Below are positions 1 to 8,980 of a stretch of DNA of 64,000 nt, piece by piece. How positions within the stretch are numbered: position 1 is the first letter of the stretch; each line of letters starts with the position of its first letter. The translations under genes and the position numbers were made by a program. The stretch comes from Oscarella lobularis (lineage: Eukaryota; Porifera; Homoscleromorpha; Homosclerophorida; Oscarellidae), in assembly GCF_947507565.1 (NCBI RefSeq), contig NC_089189.1, forward strand, positions 2,170,001 to 2,234,000, in the 5' to 3' direction. The notes beneath the pieces were generated by a model. That model saw only the letters and a list, made by a program, of their open reading frames with translations, was not told where the DNA came from and made no database searches.

Positions 1-3000
1 GAGTCGTACTGCATGGCGGATTTTATCGAGTAAAGGGTTTTGATGACCAATATTTCAGTTATGTATATTCAAAGACCACGTGGTTGTTCAACGGCTTAGA
101 GGAAAAGTGGGTGGTTCTTCAAACATTCGACGATGTCTCTCTTCAAAGCAAAGAACACAGGGCATTCGCGTTTCATCAGGAAAAAAGCCCGTGTTCATGT
201 AAAGATTCAATATTGCTGTACGGGGAGAAAGAACCTGAGAATGATCTTCACGAATTGTGGGAACTTCGATGCGTAGAGGAAGAAAATGAGAGAAACTTTA
301 GCTACCGATGGATAAAATTTAAAGAGGAATTGCCAATGTCGCTAATATCAAATAGTGCGTGGAAGCTATGCGGCTTTTCCGTGAACGAAAGTCACATTTG
401 TTGGCTCTCGATGCACGCAAAAAGAATGTGGATTTTCGAGTTATCGACGGCCAGGTGGTACGAAAAAACGATCCTTGTTGACAAAGCTTGTCGAACACCC
501 CCCCGTATCTTTCTTGAAAAATCAGCCTACGTAAAAGAATTTCAGCTTCTTATTTTCTCTTTAGTCGGAAATCAAATTGGACTGTACAATGCAACAGAAA
601 ATCGTATTGATTGCGTGCACACAAATCTGAGCATGATATATGGGGCAATTAGCATCCTTTCTAGAGATACAATTGTTATTCCAACAGCTAGTGGGCGAGA
701 GAGAGACGTTCAATTATGGAGACCCAGCACACAAAACTTTTCAACCTTTATGAAAATAACTCATAAAAGTCGACTGATATGGGAGTTCATAAGAGCAGAG
801 AGCAATAATAGATTTCCTTGCTCAAATATCGGCTTTACTAATCCATCACCGGCTCTAATTAGAACCGAAGATTCGGTTCTATATCAAGTGGAAAGCTTTT
901 TCTCTGCAACTGTGCGTATGTGGAGGCTAGAGCTCGACACTCTTATGTGGACGTTGTATGATCCAGACCTGAGGCCCCCTAGCGATCAATATGCGGCATT
1001 TTCAGCGACAGTGAATGAGTGCGTGGCATACTATAATACAAATAATAGACGTCTTTGGATTTACTCTACGACTCTACGACAATGGTCAAAAGTTGTCTCT
1101 CGAGGACTGGCACCTCAACATAGCAAGTCTTTCGCGACGATGAACTCGATGTCTAATGGATCGCTGCTTATTTACGGCGGCATTGTCAACAAATCTAACT
1201 CCTTATGGATGGCGACGATCAACGACAATGTCGTACCTATGACGGCAACGTGGAAACGACTTTGCTGCGATGACGACAAGAAGGAGAAGCATCCAAGTCA
1301 CTGGACAAGCACATTCTGGAATGACATTTTTTACGTATGCTTCGGCTCATCAGAAAGTAACGATTTTATTTTTACAACGTTGAATTACAACTGGAATATC
1401 TATTACACAGAAATTGGCAGAGGGGCTTTAAAGTGGTACAGGAAAAACATGTCTTGGGGATCACATCAACACTATAACTACGACTGGCATCCAACGGCAT
1501 TTGGACGCATTGCTGTCACTGTAGACCAAATGGACAACACAATGATTATGGCAGATCTTACGCAACAGGAATATATTATGTTAGAAGGATACGCAAGTAT
1601 GTTTCCGAAAAAATCACGCGACCTCTTTGGCGATTATCGAATGGTCGGTAGCAAAAACTCATTGCTCTATTTAAAATATGATTACATACAGGACTTTTTT
1701 CCCACGAACTTGTACATCTTGGACCTGAAGAGGTGCCCCCCGGGAATGTACAGTTCGGATTTTAGTCTCTATCCATGTCGCCCATGTCCAAGAGGGCAGT
1801 ACAGCAATCGAGGCGGTTCCACTCACTGTACCGATTGTCCACCAGGTCTTGTAACAAGCTCGAACGGCTCAACATCTGCTCGAAATTGCACATGTGCAAT
1901 TGACACTTGCATTCACGGACAATGCGTACTTCAAAGCGACCATACGACAGTCTGCATTTGCGATGCTGGATTCAGTGGAAAAGCCTGCGCAACACCGACT
2001 TCCTATCTAATGGGTATGGGAGTAGTAGTCGGAGTTCTTCTTATCGTTGCATTCTATTACGGCATCAAACGCGTCCAAAAACATAAACGAGAAGCGAATT
2101 ACACCAGAGTCGAATTGGAGATGGCTGAGAAAACCGTCGCCGAGCTGTCGAACATTTGGTCAGTGGACAACGAGAAAATCGGCTTTCAACAAAAGATTGG
2201 AGAAGGATCGTTTGGCGATGTGTGGATCGCCGAATATCGAGATCAAATCGTTGCCGTCAAAGTTCTCAAGATTCAAGCCAACGATTGCACGGACGAACAA
2301 CTGCAAGATTTTCGAGACGAAAGCGAATTACTTCGATCAATTTTCCACGCCAATATCGTTCGTTTCATAGGCACCGGGAAAACGGTCGAGAACAAACCGT
2401 TCATCGTTTTGGAATACATGGAACGAGGCTCGGTGCGAAACGAGTTAGACAACGAGTACGCCGATCATCCAATGGAACTCGTGCTTCAAGTCAAGTACGC
2501 TCTACATGCGGCGAAAGGAATGCGTCATCTGCACAGCATCGATCGAATGCATCGCGATCTCAAGTGCGATAACCTTCTCATCAATGTCAACGGAATCGCC
2601 AAAGTCGCCGATTTGGGTTGCACTAAAATCGCACCGAAGATCGACGATGACAGCGGTGAGAACGTTCGAGGTTCGCGCGCCGTGGGTGCGGCACTTTTCA
2701 GGGCTCCCGAAATATTTCGCGGCGAGGCTTACAACGGCGCGGTCGACGTCTACAGCTACGGAATTACGTTGTGGGAAATCATGACAGCTAAGCATCCGTA
2801 TTTCGAAAAATTCAATCGAGGAATGATGGCCGGGGAGATTTTGGAACAAGTCGTTCGCTGCGATCTAAGACCCGAGTTTCCTGTTCTCTGTAATGACGAT
2901 TTGAAAAAAGTGGCCGAATCGTGCTGGAATGGGAATCCGTTGGTACGACCAACGTTCGAAGATATCGTTCAAACGCTCCAAGGAATCTGGTTGTCAAAAT

Positions 3001-3005
3001 GGTAA
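1..3005 (+). CDS. Kelch/EGF receptor serine-threonine (TKL-like) kinase, copy 1; 5' end outside the window
   Basis: The frame is open from the window edge (first full codon at base 3) to a TAA at 3003-3005, about 1,000 residues without an intron. The upstream codons match the complete paralogue at 4400-7780, so the start lies outside the window and the internal ATG/TTG codons are not starts. Order of parts: kelch/beta-propeller-like ectodomain; Cys-rich segment of the GCC2/GCC3 (ephrin-receptor-like) type (from ~1735); one EGF-like module (~1890-1990); one transmembrane helix (~2005-2065); kinase domain (~2175-2990). Kinase motifs seen: IGEGSFGDVW, VAVKVL, HRDLKCDN, and APEIF. The HRDLKxxN loop predicts Ser/Thr specificity, as in the TKL group. 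DFG is replaced by DLG (ADLGCTKI). Inferred role: single-pass surface receptor passing an extracellular signal to a cytoplasmic kinase; ligand unknown. Confidence 0.85.
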   Translation, partial: VVLHGGFYRVKGFDDQYFSYVYSKTTWLFNGLEEKWVVLQTFDDVSLQSKEHRAFAFHQEKSPCSCKDSILLYGEKEPENDLHELWELRCVEEENERNFSYRWIKFKEELPMSLISNSAWKLCGFSVNESHICWLSMHAKRMWIFELSTARWYEKTILVDKACRTPPRIFLEKSAYVKEFQLLIFSLVGNQIGLYNATENRIDCVHTNLSMIYGAISILSRDTIVIPTASGRERDVQLWRPSTQNFSTFMKITHKSRLIWEFIRAESNNRFPCSNIGFTNPSPALIRTEDSVLYQVESFFSATVRMWRLELDTLMWTLYDPDLRPPSDQYAAFSATVNECVAYYNTNNRRLWIYSTTLRQWSKVVSRGLAPQHSKSFATMNSMSNGSLLIYGGIVNKSNSLWMATINDNVVPMTATWKRLCCDDDKKEKHPSHWTSTFWNDIFYVCFGSSESNDFIFTTLNYNWNIYYTEIGRGALKWYRKNMSWGSHQHYNYDWHPTAFGRIAVTVDQMDNTMIMADLTQQEYIMLEGYASMFPKKSRDLFGDYRMVGSKNSLLYLKYDYIQDFFPTNLYILDLKRCPPGMYSSDFSLYPCRPCPRGQYSNRGGSTHCTDCPPGLVTSSNGSTSARNCTCAIDTCIHGQCVLQSDHTTVCICDAGFSGKACATPTSYLMGMGVVVGVLLIVAFYYGIKRVQKHKREANYTRVELEMAEKTVAELSNIWSVDNEKIGFQQKIGEGSFGDVWIAEYRDQIVAVKVLKIQANDCTDEQLQDFRDESELLRSIFHANIVRFIGTGKTVENKPFIVLEYMERGSVRNELDNEYADHPMELVLQVKYALHAAKGMRHLHSIDRMHRDLKCDNLLINVNGIAKVADLGCTKIAPKIDDDSGENVRGSRAVGAALFRAPEIFRGEAYNGAVDVYSYGITLWEIMTAKHPYFEKFNRGMMAGEILEQVVRCDLRPEFPVLCNDDLKKVAESCWNGNPLVRPTFEDIVQTLQGIWLSKW

Positions 3006-4399
3006 GAAACGTTATTCATATGGAGATCTTAAAAGCTGAGATGATTCGTTCAGTGCTGATGTGATGTGATGTGATACTTGGATCAAAAGAAGAACAATGG
3101 GAAACGTTGATGAAGGAAATAGATAGTATGTACTTGTTCTCTTCGTCTTTGTTCGTGTCATTTATGAGCTCACAAATGCCCTCACTAGCTAGTGACACTG
3201 CTGTAGTTAGGCAAACAGAATCTCAGTAGGATCTCTTAAACGTTGTCAGGTACAGAATTTGGTCTACTGAAGAATCATGAAGTAGATGAAGAATATGGAA
3301 TGTACTTGCACGCTTGCACCGTGTCGTCCTTTGTTCTTTCGTTGATATCTTACGCCTGCACCCGTCCGTGTTATATTGCACCTTAGAAGGATGGTCTAGC
3401 TAGAACTTGAGACTGTAGAACCGTCTGTCATTGATTGATTGATTGATGTTGCACGCAATAAATTATAGAGTCACACAGCTCAGGATTGTAGACTGGGAGG
3501 ATGTGGTACAAGTAAGATAGGTGCCACGCGTCCAAGCAGCGCCAAGAGTATGGAAAAGTCTCGCGCATCTTCTGCCCAGTCTACTTATGAAAGGGGACCC
3601 CGGTGCGAACCTGAAGTCTTCTCTTCATCTTTGCTATCTTCTGTATCCTCAGTGCTTCTATAGGCGACGTTTCCAACGCAACCGTGTGGCGTCGCCTTCG
3701 CGACGACCGACGAGACTCCTTGAAGAGACTATGTGAAGTGGGTAAGGAGTGTGCATTGCGTTCTACGCTCACCCTTACGCTTGTATAGCTCCACTGCATG
3801 AGTGCAGCTGCTCTGACCGTGGAGCTTCGAAGAACTTTCGCTTTCAATCACGTGGTACGAGAAACCCGGACAACGAGTGGAAACACATGTGATAAAGGAA
3901 ATAATGTGCTTCTCATGTAAAACAATCACACAGACGGCATGCACATGCACCGCGAACCTTCCGATCGACGTCGTAGACTATGTACGTAGGTTATTACCGG
4001 TCTATGTCATTTAGAGAACGAGGGCGTGAGTTATTGCCCGAGGCGAAATCATAATCCACGACCATAAGTCGTTTAGTCTATATCGCCGTGACTCTCGATC
4101 ACTGATCGAGAGGCGAACACATTCAAATCGGTCGCTACCCCTCGTCGCTACCTGATACTTCCAGGTCACACCTAATACTGTAACTAGCGGAAGTTAAGTA
4201 TTGCATTCGACTCTCGTGGATTGGTCGTAATAAGGTTTCAGTAAGTGCCACATAACGCGTAAAAAAAACCAACGAACATCTGCATCGTGCATTACAACGT
4301 AGCCTCAGACCCTTTCTCGCTCCCGGATGCTCCGCACCGGAGCATCCTGGAGCGAGAAAGGGCCTGAGAACGAGGTTAATTAGCTGCTGCGCACGAACA
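3006..4399. other. Intergenic spacer with duplicated 3' flank and a long hairpin
   Basis: No gene is visible. The first ~940 bases are clearly similar to the sequence downstream of the second kinase copy (7781-8930), so the tandem duplication unit included the 3' flank. A possible AATAAA lies at 3457-3462. The rest (~3960-4399) has no counterpart here and probably carries the promoter and 5' UTR of the next gene, including the hairpin at 4304-4368. Confidence 0.6.
4304..4368. repeat. 31-bp inverted repeat with 3-nt loop just upstream of a start codon
   Basis: The left arm is 4304-4334, the loop is CAC and the right arm is 4338-4368. The arms are complementary at 29 of 31 positions. The structure ends 31 nt before the ATG at 4400, so it may lie in the 5' UTR or core promoter. 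The matching upstream region of copy 1 is outside the window. Confidence 0.85.
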
Positions 4400-7300
4400 A
4401 TGCACTCGGCTGTTCATCGCTGGGCGCTTTGGTTTATTGCTTTTTGCAGCAATGCCGAAGGTATAGGACACTGGCAACAGATTCTTAGTGAAGACATGAG
4501 CTGGAGCCGAAATTGGCCAACACATAGCAAAGTGTGCAACAGCGATCTCTTAGTGCCGCAGTTATCTATCTCGACATATCGTCGAGCAACATTCCCACAG
4601 GCAAAAAGTCGTCTACTATTTGTCGATTGCACGGGAAATACGTGGACTTACTCAATGCGGACAGGGACATGGACGAAGCTTTTCACGAATACAAACTACA
4701 CTGAACCAGCGTCTTCATTCAACCATTTAGTCGGATTCTCAATGACCACTATTTGCGAAACTCGAGTCGTACTGCATGGCGGAGTTTATCGAGTACCGGA
4801 TATAGAAGGCTACAATTTCAATAATGTATATTCAAACACCACGTGGTTGTTCAACGGCTTAGACGAAAAGTGGGTGGTTCTTCAAACTTTCGACGAAGTC
4901 TCTCTGCAAAGCAAAGAACACAGGGCATTCGCGTTTCATCAGGAAAAAAGCCCGTGCTCATGTAAAGATTCAATATTGATGTACGGGGAGAAAGAACCTA
5001 AGGATGATCTTCACGAATTGTGGGAGCTTCGATGCGTAGAGGAAGAAAATGAGAGAAACTTTAGCTACCGATGGATAAAATTTGAAGAAGAATTGCCAAT
5101 GTCGCTAATATCAAATAGTTCGTATTCTCTACACGGCTTTTCCGTTAACAAAACTCACATTTGTTGGCTCGTGATGCACGCAAAAACAGTGTGGATTTTT
5201 GAGTTATCGACGGCCAGTTGGTACGAAAAAACGATGCTTGTTGACAAAGCTTGTCAAGCAGACAATGTCTCGTACGCCCTTGAAACATCAGCCTACGTCA
5301 AAGAACTTCAGCTTCTTATTTTATCTCTATTCGGAAATCTGTTTGGACTGTACAATACAACAGAAAATCGTATTGATTGCGTGCATACAAATGTGAGCAT
5401 GCTATATGGGGCACGTACCATTATCTTGCTTAGAGATACAATTGTTATCCCAACGATTCATGAGCGAGAGGGAGACATTCAATTATGGATACCCGTCGCA
5501 CAAAGCTTGTCAACCTTTCTGAAAATAACACATAAAAGTCGACCTCGATTGAAATGGGAGTTCCGCAGAGCCGATTACAATATCAGATTTCCTTGCTCGA
5601 ATTACGGCGCACTTGATCCACAACTGGCTCTAATTAGAACCGAAGATTCGGTTCTATATCAAGTGGAAAGCAAGATGTTGGTAAGTGTGTGGAGGCTGGA
5701 GCTTGACACTCTTATGTGGACGTTGTATGATCCAGACCTGAGGCCCCCGGGAGATCTTTATGCGGCAATTTCAGCGACGGTGAATGAGTGCGTGGCATAC
5801 TATAATACAATATATAGAAGTCTTTGGATTTACTCTACAAATCTACGAATATGGTCATACGTTGTCTCTCGAGGACTGGCACCTCAACATAGCAACTCTT
5901 TCGCGACGATGAACTCGATGTCTAATGGATCGCTGCTTATTTACGGCGGCATTGTCAACAAACCTAACTCCTTATGGATGGCGACGATCAACAACAATGT
6001 CGTACCTATGACGGTAACGTGGAAACGACTTTGCTGCGATGACGACAAGAAGGAGAAGCATGCAAGTAGTGGGACAAGCACATTCTGGAATGACATTTTT
6101 TACGTATGCTTCGGCTCATCAGTACGTAACGATTTTGATAACTTTTTTCCAACATATATTTACAGCTGGAATATCTATTACACAGAAATTGGCAGAGGAG
6201 CTTCAAAGTGGCAAAGGAAAAACATGTCTTGGGGATCACAACGATACTATAAACACGACTGGCATCCAACGGCATTCGGACGCATTGCTGTCACTGTAGA
6301 CCAAATGGACAACACATTGATTATGGCAGATCTTACGCGGAAGGAATACATTACGTTAGAAGGATACGCAAGTATGTTTCCGAGACGATCACATGACTAC
6401 CTTAGCGATTATCGAATTGTCGGCAGCAAAAACTCATTGCTCTATTTGAAATATGATTACACAAATTACTATTTTCCCGCAAACTTGTACAGCTTGGACC
6501 TGAAGAGGTGCCACCCTGGAATGTACAGTTCGGATTTCAGTCTCAATCCTTGTCGCCCATGTCCAAGAGGGCAGTACAGCGATCGAGGCGGTTCCACTCA
6601 CTGTACCGATTGTCCACCAGGTCTTGTAACAAGCTCGAATGGCTCAACATCAGCTCGTAATTGTACATGTGCAATCGACACTTGCATTCACGGACAATGC
6701 ATAGTTCAAAGCGACCATACGACAGTCTGCATTTGCGATGCAGGATTCAGTGGAAAAGCCTGCGCAACACCGACTTCCTATCTAATCGGTATGGGAGTAG
6801 TAGTCGGAGTTCTACTTATTGTTGCATTCTATTACTGCATTAAACGCGTCCGAAAACAACAAAGAGTAGTCACGTACACGAGAATCGAATTGGAGAGAGC
6901 CGAGAAAACTGTAGAAGAGCTTTCAAACATATGGTCAGTGGACAACGACAAAGTTGACTTTCGACAAAGAATCGGAAAAGGATCGTATGGCGACGTGTGG
7001 ACCGGCGAATATCGAGATCAAATCGTTGCCCTCAAAGTTCTCAAGATTAAAGCCGAAGATTGCACGGACGAACAACTGCAAGATTTTCGAGACGAAAGCG
7101 AATTACTTCGATCGATTTTCCACGCCAATATCGTTCGTTTCATAGGCACCGGGAAAACGGTCGAGAACAAACCGTTCATCGTTTTGGAATACATGGAACG
7201 AGGCTCGGTGCGAAACGAGTTAGACAATGAGTACGCCGATCATCCAATGGAACTCGTGCTTCAAGTCAAGTACACTCTACATGCGGCGAAAGGAATGCGT

Positions 7301-7780
7301 CATCTGCACAGCATGGATAGGATGCATCGCGATCTCAAGTGCGATAACCTTCTAATCAACGTCATCGGAATCGTCAAAGTCGCCGATTTGGGTTGCACTA
7401 AAATCGCACCGAAAATTGAAGATGACAGCGGTGTGAACGTTCGCGGCTCGCGCGCCGTGGGTACGGCACTTTTCAGGGCTCCCGAAATATTTCGCGGCGA
7501 GGCTTACAACGGCGCGGTCGACGTCTACAGCTACGGAATTACGCTGTGGGAAATCATGACAGCTAAGCATCCGTATTTCAAAAAATTCGATCGAGGAATG
7601 ATGGCCGGGGAGATTTTGGAACAAGTCGTTCGCTGCGATCTAAGACCCGAGTTTCCTGTTCTCTGTAACGACGATTTGAAAAAAGTGGCCGAATCGTGCT
7701 GGAATGGGAATCCGTTGGTACGACCAACGTTCGAAGATATCGTTCAAACGCTACAAGGAATCTGGTTGACAATATGGTAA
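4400..7780 (+). CDS. Kelch/EGF receptor serine-threonine (TKL-like) kinase, copy 2, complete and intronless
   Basis: Complete 1,126-residue single-exon frame. The ATG at 4400 starts a hydrophobic signal peptide (~residues 1-21) in line with the extracellular domains. Approximate order: kelch/galactose-oxidase-like propeller, residues 40-690 (for example a hydrophobic-GG turn in SLLIYGGIV); Cys-rich GCC2/GCC3-type segment 703-760; EGF-like module to ~787; transmembrane helix 793-815; kinase 852-1115. The kinase keeps a glycine loop (IGKGSYGDVW), the lysine in VALKVL, HRDLKCDN and APEIF, and has DLG in place of DFG. It is a tandem paralogue of the gene at 1-3005: the kinase half is almost identical, while the ectodomain has patches of dense replacement. 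The lack of introns contrasts with most of the window and fits either a retrocopy origin followed by tandem duplication or ancestral intron loss. Inferred plasma-membrane receptor, ligand unknown. Confidence 0.9.
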   Translation: MHSAVHRWALWFIAFCSNAEGIGHWQQILSEDMSWSRNWPTHSKVCNSDLLVPQLSISTYRRATFPQAKSRLLFVDCTGNTWTYSMRTGTWTKLFTNTNYTEPASSFNHLVGFSMTTICETRVVLHGGVYRVPDIEGYNFNNVYSNTTWLFNGLDEKWVVLQTFDEVSLQSKEHRAFAFHQEKSPCSCKDSILMYGEKEPKDDLHELWELRCVEEENERNFSYRWIKFEEELPMSLISNSSYSLHGFSVNKTHICWLVMHAKTVWIFELSTASWYEKTMLVDKACQADNVSYALETSAYVKELQLLILSLFGNLFGLYNTTENRIDCVHTNVSMLYGARTIILLRDTIVIPTIHEREGDIQLWIPVAQSLSTFLKITHKSRPRLKWEFRRADYNIRFPCSNYGALDPQLALIRTEDSVLYQVESKMLVSVWRLELDTLMWTLYDPDLRPPGDLYAAISATVNECVAYYNTIYRSLWIYSTNLRIWSYVVSRGLAPQHSNSFATMNSMSNGSLLIYGGIVNKPNSLWMATINNNVVPMTVTWKRLCCDDDKKEKHASSGTSTFWNDIFYVCFGSSVRNDFDNFFPTYIYSWNIYYTEIGRGASKWQRKNMSWGSQRYYKHDWHPTAFGRIAVTVDQMDNTLIMADLTRKEYITLEGYASMFPRRSHDYLSDYRIVGSKNSLLYLKYDYTNYYFPANLYSLDLKRCHPGMYSSDFSLNPCRPCPRGQYSDRGGSTHCTDCPPGLVTSSNGSTSARNCTCAIDTCIHGQCIVQSDHTTVCICDAGFSGKACATPTSYLIGMGVVVGVLLIVAFYYCIKRVRKQQRVVTYTRIELERAEKTVEELSNIWSVDNDKVDFRQRIGKGSYGDVWTGEYRDQIVALKVLKIKAEDCTDEQLQDFRDESELLRSIFHANIVRFIGTGKTVENKPFIVLEYMERGSVRNELDNEYADHPMELVLQVKYTLHAAKGMRHLHSMDRMHRDLKCDNLLINVIGIVKVADLGCTKIAPKIEDDSGVNVRGSRAVGTALFRAPEIFRGEAYNGAVDVYSYGITLWEIMTAKHPYFKKFDRGMMAGEILEQVVRCDLRPEFPVLCNDDLKKVAESCWNGNPLVRPTFEDIVQTLQGIWLTIW

Positions 7781-8980
7781 GAAACGTTATTCCTATGAAG
7801 ATCTTAAAAGCTGAGATGATTCGTTCAGTGCTGATGTGATGTGATGTGATACTTGGATCAAAAGAAGAACAATGAGAAACGTTGATGAAGAAAATAGATA
7901 GTATGTACTTGTTCTCTTCGTCTTTGTTCGTGTCATTTATGTGCTCACAAATGTCCTCACTAGCTAGTGACACTGCTGTAGTTAGGCAAATGGAATCTCA
8001 ACTAGAGTAGGATCTCTTGAACGTTGTAACTTGTTAGGTACAGAATCTGGTCTACTGAGAGTCATAAAGTAGATGAAGAATATGGAATGCACTTGCACCG
8101 TGTCGTTGTTCGTTTTTAGTTGATACCTTACGTCTGCACCCGTCCGTGTTATATTGCACCTTAGAAGAATGGTCTAGCTAGAACTTGAGACTAGTAGAGT
8201 AGGATCTCTTGAAACGTTGTTAGGTACGGAATCCGGTCTACTGAAGAATCATGAAGTAGATTAATTCGGAATATGGAATGTACTTGCACCGTGTCGTCGT
8301 TCGCTTTTTTGTTGGTCTCATACATCTGCACCCGCCCGTGTTATATTGCACGTTAGAAGAATGCTCTAGCTAGAACTTGAGACAGTAGAACCGTCTGTCA
8401 TTGATTGATGTTGTACGCAATAGATCATAGACTCACAGAGCTCAGGATTGTAGACTGGGAAGATGCGGTACAAGTAGGCTAGGCGCCACGCGTCCAAGCA
8501 GCGCCAAGAGTATGGAAAAGTCTCGCGTAACTTCTGCTTCGTGAGTAGCAGTCTACCTATGGAGGGGACCCCGGTGCAAACCTGAAGTCTTCTCTTCATC
8601 TTTGCTATCTTTCCTATCCCCATTACTTCTATAGGCGACGTTTCCAATGCAACCATGTGGCGTCGCCTTCGACGATCGACGAGACTCCTTGAAGAGACTA
8701 TGTGAAGTGCGTAAGGAGTGTGCGTTGCGTTCTACGCTCACCCTTATGCCTGTATGGCTCCATTGCATGAGTGCAGCTGCTCTGACCGTGGAGTTTCGAA
8801 GAACTTTCACCTTCAATCACGTGGTACGAGAAACCCGGACAACGAGTGGAAACAACCTCATGTGATAAACGAAATAGTGTGCCTCTCGTCTAAGACAATC
8901 ACATAGACGTTACGATAGCATGAAACAAAGCAACGTGCAACCTAACTACATGCACAGACCACCAAACTTCGTATCTTTGC
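7781..8980. other. Intergenic spacer; duplicated kinase 3' flank with an internal repeat
   Basis: This matches 3006-3960 downstream of kinase copy 1. It also contains an internal duplication of ~100 bp: the stretch around 8005-8110 recurs around 8197-8310 with small differences. No open frame here looks coding. Confidence 0.6.

Noticed and set aside
2047-2849. Several overlapping open frames on both strands within the kinase domain
   Set aside because: They are shadows of the real frame: they overlap a conserved kinase domain and have unnatural composition.
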